64,000 nucleotides of DNA, from assembly GCF_900110245.1 (NCBI RefSeq), contig NZ_FOCZ01000021.1, positions 1 through 64,000 on the forward strand. The letters are read 5' to 3'. This stretch comes from Niastella yeongjuensis (GTDB lineage: Bacteria; Bacteroidota; Bacteroidia; Chitinophagales; Chitinophagaceae). The translations under genes and the position numbers were made by a program. Every line of letters begins with the position of its first letter. The first letter of the stretch is position 1. Positions 38,607-46,031 of the stretch are shown here, piece by piece. The notes beneath the pieces are model-generated. The model saw only the letters and a program-made list of their open reading frames with translations, was not told the origin of the DNA and searched no databases.

Positions 38607-40685
38607 TTAATTTTTATACACGATATAATCACCCATGACAAGACAATCGAGGTCGCATTCAAAGAAGAAACGCAAAGCATGTTCAGGCGTTTCAACTATA
38701 GGCATGTTTTTTCGATTAAAGGAAGTGTTCAGCAATACGCCCACACCGGTTTCTTTTTTAAATGCGGTAAGCAGCTCGTAGTATCGTTTGTTCCATTGTG
38801 GTGTTACAGTTTGTATGCGGCACGAATTATCCTTATGCACTACACCCGGTATCCTGTCTTTCCAGTCGGGCTGTACCTGTGCCACCATGATCATATAAGG
38901 GCTTTCCCCTTCATACCGGAAATAAGTAGACACATCCTGCAATAATACAGAAGGCGCAAAAGGCCTGAAGTCTTCCCGGAATTTCACTTTCGAATTAATA
39001 AACTGCTGGATGTCTTTTCTTCCCGGATCAGCCAGAATGCTGCGATGACCAAGGGCCCTGGGGCCAAATTCGCTTCCCTCCTGGAACCAGCCGATCACTT
39101 TGCCTTCAGCTAAAAGCCGGGCGGTTGTGCCTACCACATCCGGCTCATAGGTATATATTGGTTTACGGACATTGCCATTGTGCAGGCGAATCGCTTCCTC
39201 CATCGTTTCCCTCATCTTCGCACTGTCAAAAATGTAACGCAATCCGGCAATATCTCCTTCTGCCTGCAGCCTGCCACTCCCGATCAAATCGTGTGTAAGG
39301 TTAAAATTCAACATCCACTGCATAAAATCACGGCCATCAATTATAACGGTGCCATTAACACCGGCAATCATTTTGTTCGACAGCTGTATTGGCTCACCCT
39401 TCTTTTGTTCCACCAAATACACGCCACATCCTTTTATGATAAACTGTAAAGCAAATGCCAGTTCAGCAGCATCCTCCCGGGAATATTGAGCAAGGTTTGA
39501 AAAGAAAGTATCAACAACCTCAGGGATATTTACATTAGTATGATCCTGGTAATTTTCAATTGCCTGCACGATGTCTGCATCCGGATAGATCCTGCCAAAA
39601 CAGGAGTTGCCATCAAATTTTATCCGTTCCTTCTTCAATACTTCCATCCACCCGAAAAAAGCACAGCCAATACTAAGACCATTATCACCGGCTGCCGGGG
39701 TCATATACAATTGTTCAAACGGACTATTTTGCAGGATGCGCGCATTGGCTACTGCATTCAGCGCTACCCCACCTGTATAAGCGAGGTTTCTGCTTGAAGT
39801 TAACCGCGCCCGTTCATTTACCAGATACAGGATAGCCCGCTCGGTTTCTTTTTGAACCCAATAGGCGATGTCAGCATAATACTGGAAATCTGACTTAAAC
39901 TGATTATAATTCCTGAATGGCTGTTTGAAAGATTTCTGCCAGTGGTAGTTCACAAAAAAGCGGCCATCCCGGCAATCAAATATTTCCTGATCATACACAC
40001 CCTGCCGGCCATAGGGCGCCAGCCCCATTAATTTGCCCGTGGCGTTCTGATCGCCGAGACAATACATGCTGGCTGCCTCGTACAAACTGCCAATGGAGTG
40101 TTTCAAAACATCGGGAAGAAATACATAATTAAAGAACCGGCTTCTGGGCGAAAAATCCTTAAAAAGCGGCTGCAGTTTATTATTACGATACTCGTAAAAA
40201 CTATCTTTTTCCCATAATAGATGCTGCCATTCACCCGGGATCTGATCCGGTACACAGGCACCGTCAAGATCCATGCATTCACTCATTGAATTACCGCATC
40301 CATCTATAACCAGTATGGCCATTTCATCGAACGGGGCTGTACCAATGGCACTGTAGGCATGGGCCAGGTGATGGGAAATAGTAACTACGGGAATCGTTTG
40401 CCGGTATAACTCAATCAGCCTTTTACCAACTTTTGTTTCATAAGGCGTATATCCGCCATGAAAAATATAATTCATTCCGGCCTCCACAATCAGATCAACA
40501 TCCTCCATTTTTATTCCTTCCGCATCCAGGCAATATTGAATGGCATCATTGTCATTCCAGCCATCATGTTTCCGGCGGGTAATGCGTTCTTTCTCTATAG
40601 CCACTGCAATAACTCCATCTTTAAGTAAACAGGCCGACCCATCGTGCGATGTGCCTGTTCCAAGCACATAAACTGGCTTTTTCAT
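38607..40685 (-). CDS. O-carbamoyltransferase, NodU/CmcH/TobZ family
   Basis: A 692-aa enzyme and the first gene of the operon. The N-terminal Kae1-like part shows GTSHDGSACLLKDG, SHHLAHAYSA, VIDGCGNS, YTGGVALNAVANA and AAGDNGLSIG. The C-terminal YrdC-like part shows EGSEFGPRALGHRSILADP, FRPFAPSVL and LLNTSFNRKNMPIV. The family uses carbamoyl phosphate and ATP to make a carbamoyl-adenylate and carbamoylates hydroxyls of nodulation factors, cephalosporins and aminoglycosides. Here a hydroxyl of the lipopeptide or its acyl chain is the probable acceptor (inference). The protein is longer than common family members (roughly 520-600 aa); extra sequence around residues 385-525 sits between the two halves. 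The ATG at 40685 is followed directly by MKKPVYVLGTGTSHDG. Confidence 0.92.
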   Translation of the reverse strand: MKKPVYVLGTGTSHDGSACLLKDGVIAVAIEKERITRRKHDGWNDNDAIQYCLDAEGIKMEDVDLIVEAGMNYIFHGGYTPYETKVGKRLIELYRQTIPVVTISHHLAHAYSAIGTAPFDEMAILVIDGCGNSMSECMDLDGACVPDQIPGEWQHLLWEKDSFYEYRNNKLQPLFKDFSPRSRFFNYVFLPDVLKHSIGSLYEAASMYCLGDQNATGKLMGLAPYGRQGVYDQEIFDCRDGRFFVNYHWQKSFKQPFRNYNQFKSDFQYYADIAYWVQKETERAILYLVNERARLTSSRNLAYTGGVALNAVANARILQNSPFEQLYMTPAAGDNGLSIGCAFFGWMEVLKKERIKFDGNSCFGRIYPDADIVQAIENYQDHTNVNIPEVVDTFFSNLAQYSREDAAELAFALQFIIKGCGVYLVEQKKGEPIQLSNKMIAGVNGTVIIDGRDFMQWMLNFNLTHDLIGSGRLQAEGDIAGLRYIFDSAKMRETMEEAIRLHNGNVRKPIYTYEPDVVGTTARLLAEGKVIGWFQEGSEFGPRALGHRSILADPGRKDIQQFINSKVKFREDFRPFAPSVLLQDVSTYFRYEGESPYMIMVAQVQPDWKDRIPGVVHKDNSCRIQTVTPQWNKRYYELLTAFKKETGVGVLLNTSFNRKNMPIVETPEHALRFFFECDLDCLVMGDYIVYKN

Positions 40686-40707
40686 AGTTTTCCCTGATCA
40701 CGAACAT

Positions 40708-40731
40708 AGCTACCGCTACAGCAGGTAACAA
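40708..40731 (-). repeat. Leader direct repeat copy 1, with ops-like core
   Basis: First copy of a 24-bp repeat; it differs from the copy 102 bp away at one base. On the transcript strand the core at 40717-40708 reads AGCGGTAGCT. With flanks, TAGC-GGTA-GCTA can form a 4-bp hairpin with a GGTA loop. The core shares GCGGTAGC with the E. coli ops element (GGCGGTAGCGTG), whose non-template strand hairpin recruits RfaH. It lies 23 bp upstream of the carbamoyltransferase start. Confidence 0.7.
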
Positions 40732-40809
40732 ATGTCCTGGTTGAAACGATTAAACAATAATTATATCGGAATTGAAAATAGATTGCTACTGTTCCAGGTA
40801 TTGAAACAC

Positions 40810-40833
40810 AGCTACCGCTACAGCAGTTAACAA
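40810..40833 (-). repeat. Leader direct repeat copy 2, with ops-like core
   Basis: Second copy of the 24-bp leader repeat, in the same orientation as the first. The transcript-strand core at 40819-40810 again reads AGCGGTAGCT and is followed by GTG, as in ops. An AGC-GGTA-GCT hairpin can form. The conserved core within otherwise different flanking DNA suggests a functional site, either an operator or a NusG-paralogue recruitment signal. Confidence 0.7.
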
Positions 40834-41081
40834 CACCTCTGCATTAAAAAAATGTAATAATGTATTCAACAGGAACCGCAGCAATTTTCAAAAAGAAGAT
40901 CAATTGCAAAACCAAATTAGCCAATAACACAATACTAGCAGTTAGTAGTAGACATAATTATCATTTCGGTTTTTACTAAACGATACAAGGTTTTGCTTCA
41001 TAGCATATTTTTCGTAAAATCCGTATTGCAAAAAGCGGCTATTACCTTCTTCAGAATAGCGAGTAACCATTAACTTGAATC

Positions 41082-41726
41082 ATGGTGTTTGTATATACAG
41101 CCTGCTGCAGTAAATATTGTTATGATCAGCTAAAGCGCGATTATATACAATACCTGCCAGCGGCCATGATAAAAAGAATGAATGCTTTCCAGATCGAAAC
41201 AGATGCGTTTCGTTTCCTTTTAGGAAAAGTATTGCTTTTAGAAGGCATGGTAGCGCAGGGCTATCCCTATACTATTTTGGAAGAACTGCAATTTAATGAG
41301 TACCAAAAACCTTTTTTACCCGGTGGTCCCAGCTTTAATATCTCCCACTCCGCAGATCATGTTGTTTGTGTAATCAGTCCAATTGGGAAAGTGGGGGTAG
41401 ACCTTGAGCACATCAATCCTGTTGACATCAACGTCTTCCGGGTATGCTTTACCCATAAAGAATGGCAATATATTAATAGCAATATAGATCCCTTATACAC
41501 TTTCTATAAATTCTGGACAAAAAAGGAGGCGGTTGTGAAAGCTGATGGAAGGGGCCTGCTTATTCCCTTTTTAAGTTTTGAAGTGATCGACGAAACAGTA
41601 TATCTGAATAATACCTCCTGGCACTTCGAACCCTTACCAATTGAAGATGGATATATAGCATATATAGCTACAGACACTCCGCAGACAATCGAGGTTGGCA
41701 GACTGATGAGCCTGAATAAATCGTAA
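41082..41726 (+). CDS. Sfp-type 4'-phosphopantetheinyl transferase
   Basis: A 214-aa Sfp-family PPTase. Characteristic motifs are FNISHSADHVVCVIS near residue 86, VGVDLEHI near 105 (metal-binding Asp and Glu), and the long FYKFWTKKEAVVKADGRGL near 146. It transfers the phosphopantetheine arm of CoA to the Ser of carrier domains. Divergent from and next to the NRPS operon, it is the obvious activator for the FAAL carrier domain and the nine NRPS carrier domains. The length is typical. The start ATG is preceded by A+T-rich DNA with no Shine-Dalgarno, as is usual in Bacteroidota. Confidence 0.93.
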   Translation: MVFVYTACCSKYCYDQLKRDYIQYLPAAMIKRMNAFQIETDAFRFLLGKVLLLEGMVAQGYPYTILEELQFNEYQKPFLPGGPSFNISHSADHVVCVISPIGKVGVDLEHINPVDINVFRVCFTHKEWQYINSNIDPLYTFYKFWTKKEAVVKADGRGLLIPFLSFEVIDETVYLNNTSWHFEPLPIEDGYIAYIATDTPQTIEVGRLMSLNKS

Positions 41727-41748
41727 AAACGACAAAAAAAGCAGCTCA

Positions 41749-41787
41749 GCAGGTAAACAAATAAGGAAGAATTTTTATTTTACCTGC
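41749..41787. repeat. Inverted repeat between the PPTase and thioesterase genes
   Basis: Arms gcaggtaaa (41749-41757) and tttacctgc (41779-41787) are perfectly complementary over 9 bp around a 21-nt loop. The left arm belongs to CAGCAGGTAAACAAAT (from 41747), which differs by one inserted base from CAGCAGGTAACAAAT in leader repeat 1 (from 40719). It may be a weak terminator for the PPTase gene or a protein-binding site; there is no T-tract directly after it. Confidence 0.4.
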
Positions 41788-41803
41788 CAAAACCAGATTA
41801 TTT

Positions 41804-42280
41804 ATGATTGAGTCTATCAGCAATACCGTAACACTCCGTTTTCTTGCCGAACCATCTGACGTCAATTTCGGCGGAAAAGTACATGGTGGCGCTGTAATGA
41901 AATGGATTGACCAGGCGGGTTATGCCTGTGCGGCCAACTGGAGCGGACAATACTGTGTGACCGTATACGTGGGTGGTATCCGCTTCTTCAAACCCATCTC
42001 TATCGGCGACATGGTGGAAATTACGGCTACTGTTATTTATACCGGTAATTCCAGTATGCACATCGCTATCAATGTGCAGGCTGGTAACCCCCGCCGTCAG
42101 GACAGGGTAAAAACCACCCACTGTGTGATGGTATTTGCAGCAGTGGATGACAATGGCAAAACAGTACCCGTTCCTAAATGGGTACCTGAATTACCACATG
42201 CTATTGAAATGGAGAATTATGCCAAAAAATTGATGGCCCTGAGACAGAATATCGAAGATGAAATGAAACCATATATGTAA
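41804..42280 (+). CDS. Acyl-CoA thioesterase, hotdog fold (YciA/ACOT type)
   Basis: A 158-aa single hotdog-fold thioesterase. Diagnostic sequence is NFGGKVHGGAVMKWIDQAGYACAA near residues 20-43: the active-site segment is followed by the long central helix and then VYVGGIRFFKPISIGDMVEI. Such enzymes hydrolyse acyl-CoA esters in the cytosol. It follows the PPTase by 77 bp in the same direction. It could tune the acyl-CoA pool for the FAAL-loaded lipopeptide, but the family is a common housekeeping one, so membership of the cluster is uncertain. A strong terminator follows 20 bp after its stop. Confidence 0.85.
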   Translation: MIESISNTVTLRFLAEPSDVNFGGKVHGGAVMKWIDQAGYACAANWSGQYCVTVYVGGIRFFKPISIGDMVEITATVIYTGNSSMHIAINVQAGNPRRQDRVKTTHCVMVFAAVDDNGKTVPVPKWVPELPHAIEMENYAKKLMALRQNIEDEMKPYM

Positions 42281-42300
42281 AGAAAATCGCACACTAAATA

Positions 42301-42335
42301 AAAAAGCCCTCCCGACATCATCTGGAGGGCTTTTT
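42301..42335. terminator. Bidirectional intrinsic terminator
   Basis: Perfect 12-bp stem aaaaagccctcc (42301-42312) and ggagggcttttt (42324-42335) around an 11-nt loop. The A-tract on one side and T-tract on the other allow it to work for both the thioesterase gene (plus) and the convergent esterase gene (minus, stop at 42350). Confidence 0.88.
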
Positions 42336-42349
42336 AACAAAGAAATAAT

Positions 42350-43333
42350 TTACTTCAATGCGTTCTTTATTTCCTCAGCGGCATACCGGATAACCGATTG
42401 CACTTCGGGTATATGTGACAGCGGGTTCAACATCCCATAATCATGGATCATGCCCATGCAGCGGATCAACGATACGGGCACCCCGGCCTGATTCATTTTT
42501 CTTGCATACGCTTCGCCTTCATCGCGCAGCGGATCATTCTCGGCAACTTGCACCAGGGCTGGTGGCAGTCCTTTTAACTGATCGAGCGAAGCCCGTAATG
42601 GAGAAGCATAGATATCCTGGCGGGCATTTTCGTCGGTGGTATAATTATCCCAGAACCAGATCATCATATTGCGGGTTAGAAAGCGGTCATTTGCAAACAG
42701 GTGATAAGACTCGGTATCGAAGTTGGCATCGGTAACCGGCCACAATAATACCTGCAATTGTAATTCCGGGCCTTTTTTCTCTTTGGCCATCAGTGCTACC
42801 GCAGCGGTCATATTACCACCCACACTGTTGCCTACCACGGCCAGTTTCTTTCCATTTACATTGATGTCAGCCCCATTCTCAGCCACCCATTTGGTAGCCA
42901 CATAGGCTTCTGTAATAGCCACGGGATATTTTGCTTCGGGTGAAGGCGTGTATTCCACAAACACAGCCGCCATACCGGAATGCACTACCAGATCGCGCAC
43001 CAGGCGTTGGTGTGTGGGAAAATCGCCCAGCACCCAGCCGCCGCCATGAAAGAACATGAAGGCAGGCAATTCCTTATCTACACCTGCAGGACGCACCACA
43101 TACAATTTCACTGTAATTCCATCCTGGGTAATTGTTTTCTCCATCACGTCAATGCCCGACAGGTCTACAGTCACCGATTTTTGGGCGCCTACCAGCACCT
43201 GGCGGGCTTCTTCCGGTGTCATGGTTTCCATCGGTTTACCACCAGCACTGTTCAGTGCTTTCAGAAATTCTTTTGTTTGAACCTCAATAGAAGGATCGGT
43301 AGCATAGTTTACCACTTCAGCTGTAATTGACAT
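42350..43333 (-). CDS. Alpha/beta hydrolase, hormone-sensitive-lipase-type esterase
   Basis: A 327-aa esterase of the HSL family (alpha/beta hydrolase fold-3). The oxyanion-hole motif FFHGGGWVLGD is near residue 95. The nucleophile Ser is in VVGNSVGGN near 169, the Asp in NDPLRDEGE near 268, and the His in IHDYGML near 297, so the triad is complete. It hydrolyses carboxylic esters, usually of short to medium acyl chains. There is no signal peptide. It is convergent with the thioesterase gene and separated from the next gene by 170 bp, so it appears monocistronic. No direct link to the lipopeptide cluster is visible. Confidence 0.88.
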   Translation of the reverse strand: MSITAEVVNYATDPSIEVQTKEFLKALNSAGGKPMETMTPEEARQVLVGAQKSVTVDLSGIDVMEKTITQDGITVKLYVVRPAGVDKELPAFMFFHGGGWVLGDFPTHQRLVRDLVVHSGMAAVFVEYTPSPEAKYPVAITEAYVATKWVAENGADINVNGKKLAVVGNSVGGNMTAAVALMAKEKKGPELQLQVLLWPVTDANFDTESYHLFANDRFLTRNMMIWFWDNYTTDENARQDIYASPLRASLDQLKGLPPALVQVAENDPLRDEGEAYARKMNQAGVPVSLIRCMGMIHDYGMLNPLSHIPEVQSVIRYAAEEIKNALK

Positions 43334-43503
43334 GTCTGTTGGTTTTGAATGTTAACAATAATAAATTTTGTGTTGTGCTCAGTAACAGGTGTCTATGGCT
43401 ACTTCAGGGGGGTACAGGAAGAAATGGTATACAAGGTAGGCATTTCAGCTCTTGCGAAATGCATCTTACACTATTAAATTTTGATGATTAAAATCAAATT
43501 CCG

Positions 43504-45774
43504 CTAATCATTGTATAGCTGGGTTTGTGGCACCAGCTCCTGCGGTTGGGAGGCACTTTGCCAGAAGAGGTAGAGGGCAGACCGGTCGTCCTGGTTAAAG
43601 TACTCCAGTCTGATGGTGTATTTTTTCCCGGCCTCCAGTTTTATTTCAGGGGAAGTATGGGTGGTGGTATACAGGTCGTGCCAGCGATCGATGAGCAGTT
43701 TATCATCCACCCATAACCGAACACCGCCGGCCACTTCGGTAATGAAGGTATAGTCTTCGGAAAATTGGGGTTGAATAAAACCTGTGAACCGGATACTGTA
43801 TTTGGTGTCCTTTATTTTGTAATGAACGCCGGTTGCCAGTCCGGGCAGCGGGATCCGCCATTCCGGAAAACTGATCAGGGGGTCGACTCGATCTTCTACA
43901 GCCGTGTCGTACGCATTTCCATTATAATATACGCCTTTCAATCCGGCACCTGCGCCCCATACCAGCGGGGCAAAAGCAGGGATGTCAGCTTTTCCGGTCT
44001 TTGTGATCTTATAAGGTTGTCCTTTTATGGGTTGAACGCGGACAACTTCATCTTTACCGGCGTCTGGGGTAAAATGAATATCGCCATGCAGATCGCATTG
44101 CACAATGTCGAGCGATTTTGGGGCAGCGGTACTGGCATTTTCAATAGCGCCTTTGGTTCCACCTTTGATGATACAGTTCCGTATCAGGACCGGGCGGGCA
44201 CCTTTGGCCGGCCCTTCCACCATCCGGAAGGGATAGGGAATTTGGGCAGCACCGTCGAGTGTCAGGTTCTCGATGCGCACACCGTTGGCTCCGCTGGCTG
44301 CATGGTCTTCAAAAACGCTGTTGTAAATATAGCCGCCGTTGTAGGTATAGTTGTTTACATAGGCGCCGTGTAGCACCCCCACCTTGCAATTGTAAATGAC
44401 AGTTTGTTCCAGCACATGGTTCTTGCCATTGTTCTGCCAGCTGCGGATGCCGCAATCGGAATTATGCACCACATTGCCTTTAAAGATCCAGGCCGATTCG
44501 ATGGGCATTTCTTCCCAGTCGTAGGCGGCGTTTACGGTTTCCAGTCCCTGCTGACCAGCCACTACATTGCTGTCGCAGCGATTGTCGTCGCCCATGCTCA
44601 GCACAAAAGCATGCGTGCCGAAGGTGGGAGCGCCCTTAGTATCGAGCGAAATGGCGCCTTGCACGTATTGGGGAGCAACAACCAGGTTGTGTGCCCAAAC
44701 GGTACGATGGGTGGCATCGGGCAGGTCCCACCAGAAAGGAGCATCCATACAATTAAAGGCGATGTTGTGCGTCATGGAAATACCGTTGCTTACATGGGGG
44801 ACGTAGGCATGGTTATCTATATCACGCATCACACAGCCATCAACAATGGATCCTTCGCTGCCATCATCACAATGATGAAAGTGGAGCCCATACCGGCCCT
44901 GTACCTGGTCCTTGGCAGAGGAGCCGCCCTGGTCTTTACGCGGACCTAAATACCGGAAGGCCACCTGTTGAACCGATTGCGCTACCATTGAGCGGATGAA
45001 GATATGTGACTTACCAGTGGCCGTACCCTCGATGCGTACGTTGCGGGTAAGGTTGCCTACTTCGGCAGTCCACAAATTATTTATGATGGGATGAGCGGTA
45101 GTAGCCGTATTCAGCACAATGGTATTGCCTTTTATGCCAGTGATGGTGCGCACATCTACATTGCGTGCATCGGCAGCCGTTGGGGTGATGACAATTTCAT
45201 CGCCGACCTGCCAGCCATTGGCGTTTTTGACGTTTATACTGGTTGCGCCAGCCACAATCGATGAAGCGGCGTTTGTCCAGGCCGTTTTTGTTTGCCCCTG
45301 TAACTGCAGCTGCCCTGATTGCATTACCCACAGGCCGATATCGGTGTTGAGCATGTCCATACCACCGCCAACAAATTTATCTTCATCGATACCGGTAAAG
45401 CGAAGGGTTTGAATGGTAGAAGCTTTGGCCGGTAGCATTTGCCATTGGCCGGTAACCAGAATGTTTTGGGAAGAATGAATCGAAATAGCCTTTGTGGGAT
45501 CGACAATCAGTTTACCTGCCACGTGCATTCCCGCAATGGTTACATCTTTATCAACTATGACTGTATTGCCTATTGCTATAACCGGCGCATCGTTCGGACC
45601 GGGTACTCTCCCACCCCAGGTAGCGGCGTCTGACCAATTGCCACTGCGTACACTTGTAATAGTTCCGGAATATGGTAGCGAAGTAGCACCGCAGGAAATT
45701 ACAGGCCTGGACGGCCGGTAGGAACCGAAAACCAAAGTGATGAAGATAAATGCCAGGTTTATTTGGGATTGCAT
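43504..45774 (-). CDS. Secreted G8 / parallel beta-helix / PA14 domain protein
   Basis: A 756-aa exported protein. An N-terminal hydrophobic segment (about residues 5-18) looks like a signal peptide. It is followed by a G8 domain, GNWSDAATWGGRVPGPNDAPV near 46-66, with the Asn-, Asp- and Gly-rich strands typical of G8. Residues of about 240-600 look like a right-handed parallel beta-helix with repeated short strands. Residues from about 620 form a PA14 domain (KGVYYNG, DYTFITEVAGGVRLWVDDKLLIDRW), usually carbohydrate-binding. The G8/beta-helix combination is shared with animal CEMIP hyaluronidase-like proteins; many bacterial relatives have no known substrate. A good Bacteroidota promoter lies just upstream. 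A polysaccharide-binding or -cleaving surface role is the best guess. Confidence 0.8.
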   Translation of the reverse strand: MQSQINLAFIFITLVFGSYRPSRPVISCGATSLPYSGTITSVRSGNWSDAATWGGRVPGPNDAPVIAIGNTVIVDKDVTIAGMHVAGKLIVDPTKAISIHSSQNILVTGQWQMLPAKASTIQTLRFTGIDEDKFVGGGMDMLNTDIGLWVMQSGQLQLQGQTKTAWTNAASSIVAGATSINVKNANGWQVGDEIVITPTAADARNVDVRTITGIKGNTIVLNTATTAHPIINNLWTAEVGNLTRNVRIEGTATGKSHIFIRSMVAQSVQQVAFRYLGPRKDQGGSSAKDQVQGRYGLHFHHCDDGSEGSIVDGCVMRDIDNHAYVPHVSNGISMTHNIAFNCMDAPFWWDLPDATHRTVWAHNLVVAPQYVQGAISLDTKGAPTFGTHAFVLSMGDDNRCDSNVVAGQQGLETVNAAYDWEEMPIESAWIFKGNVVHNSDCGIRSWQNNGKNHVLEQTVIYNCKVGVLHGAYVNNYTYNGGYIYNSVFEDHAASGANGVRIENLTLDGAAQIPYPFRMVEGPAKGARPVLIRNCIIKGGTKGAIENASTAAPKSLDIVQCDLHGDIHFTPDAGKDEVVRVQPIKGQPYKITKTGKADIPAFAPLVWGAGAGLKGVYYNGNAYDTAVEDRVDPLISFPEWRIPLPGLATGVHYKIKDTKYSIRFTGFIQPQFSEDYTFITEVAGGVRLWVDDKLLIDRWHDLYTTTHTSPEIKLEAGKKYTIRLEYFNQDDRSALYLFWQSASQPQELVPQTQLYND

Positions 45775-45790
45775 AAAGCCTACTGTATTT

Positions 45791-45820
45791 CAAATTTACC
45801 GTATTCCACGGAAGAAGCAA
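45791..45820 (-). promoter_or_regulatory. Bacteroidota-type promoter for the G8/PA14 gene
   Basis: On the minus strand TTG (45820-45818), a 19-bp spacer, then TAAATTTG (45798-45791) match the -33 and -7 consensus TTTG/TAnnTTTG of the Bacteroidota primary sigma factor. The -7 box ends 17 bp before the ATG at 45774, implying a very short leader. Confidence 0.55.
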
Positions 45821-45891
45821 GGTAAAAAGGTAAAGCTGAAAGACGACAGCTACAAACCTTAAGCTGTAACCATTGCTTAGTTGGCTGCCAA

Positions 45892-45926
45892 CTCCCCCTC
45901 CACCGGAGGGGGCCGGGGGGAGGCCC
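45892..45926. repeat. REP-like G/C-rich palindrome
   Basis: CCCCCTCC (45894-45901) and GGAGGGGG (45905-45912) form a perfect 8-bp stem with loop ACC, followed by a second palindromic element GGCC...GGCC. It is strikingly G+C-rich within an A+T-rich gap. I recall similar dispersed palindromes between genes in many Bacteroidota genomes. Only one copy was noticed here, so its repeated nature is inferred from memory, not shown by the window. Confidence 0.5.
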
Positions 45927-46031
45927 GGAAACTGGTAACCGGTACCAGCCGCTTCACCTTCTAATTATTCAGCTTCACGGCTTTTTGGCAAAATCACCGT
46001 ACTACCTGCTCCCATCTTTGGTAAAAAAAGC

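Larger units (their letters stand above)
40686..41081. promoter_or_regulatory. Divergent intergenic region and operon leader
   Basis: A 396-bp A+T-rich gap between the divergent biosynthetic operon (minus strand) and the phosphopantetheinyl transferase gene (plus strand). It must contain both promoters. Its operon-proximal half holds two direct repeats (40708 and 40810) described separately. I found no complete TTG-N19-21-TAnnTTTG promoter on either strand; the nearest minus-strand match to the -7 element is TAGTATTG at 40937-40930, without a convincing -33 box. If transcription starts near there, both repeats would fall in the untranslated leader. No small ORF or convincing terminator was seen. 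Confidence 0.6.

Noticed and set aside
38594-38695. Upstream extension of the NusG-like protein
   Set aside because: The extra 34 residues overlap the carbamoyltransferase gene and precede the conserved GWYVIYTKPRHEKK start of the domain.
43765-44949. Long plus-strand open frames of about 200 and 180 codons
   Set aside because: They are antisense to the G8/PA14 gene, show no domain motif, and the minus-strand protein is clearly real.
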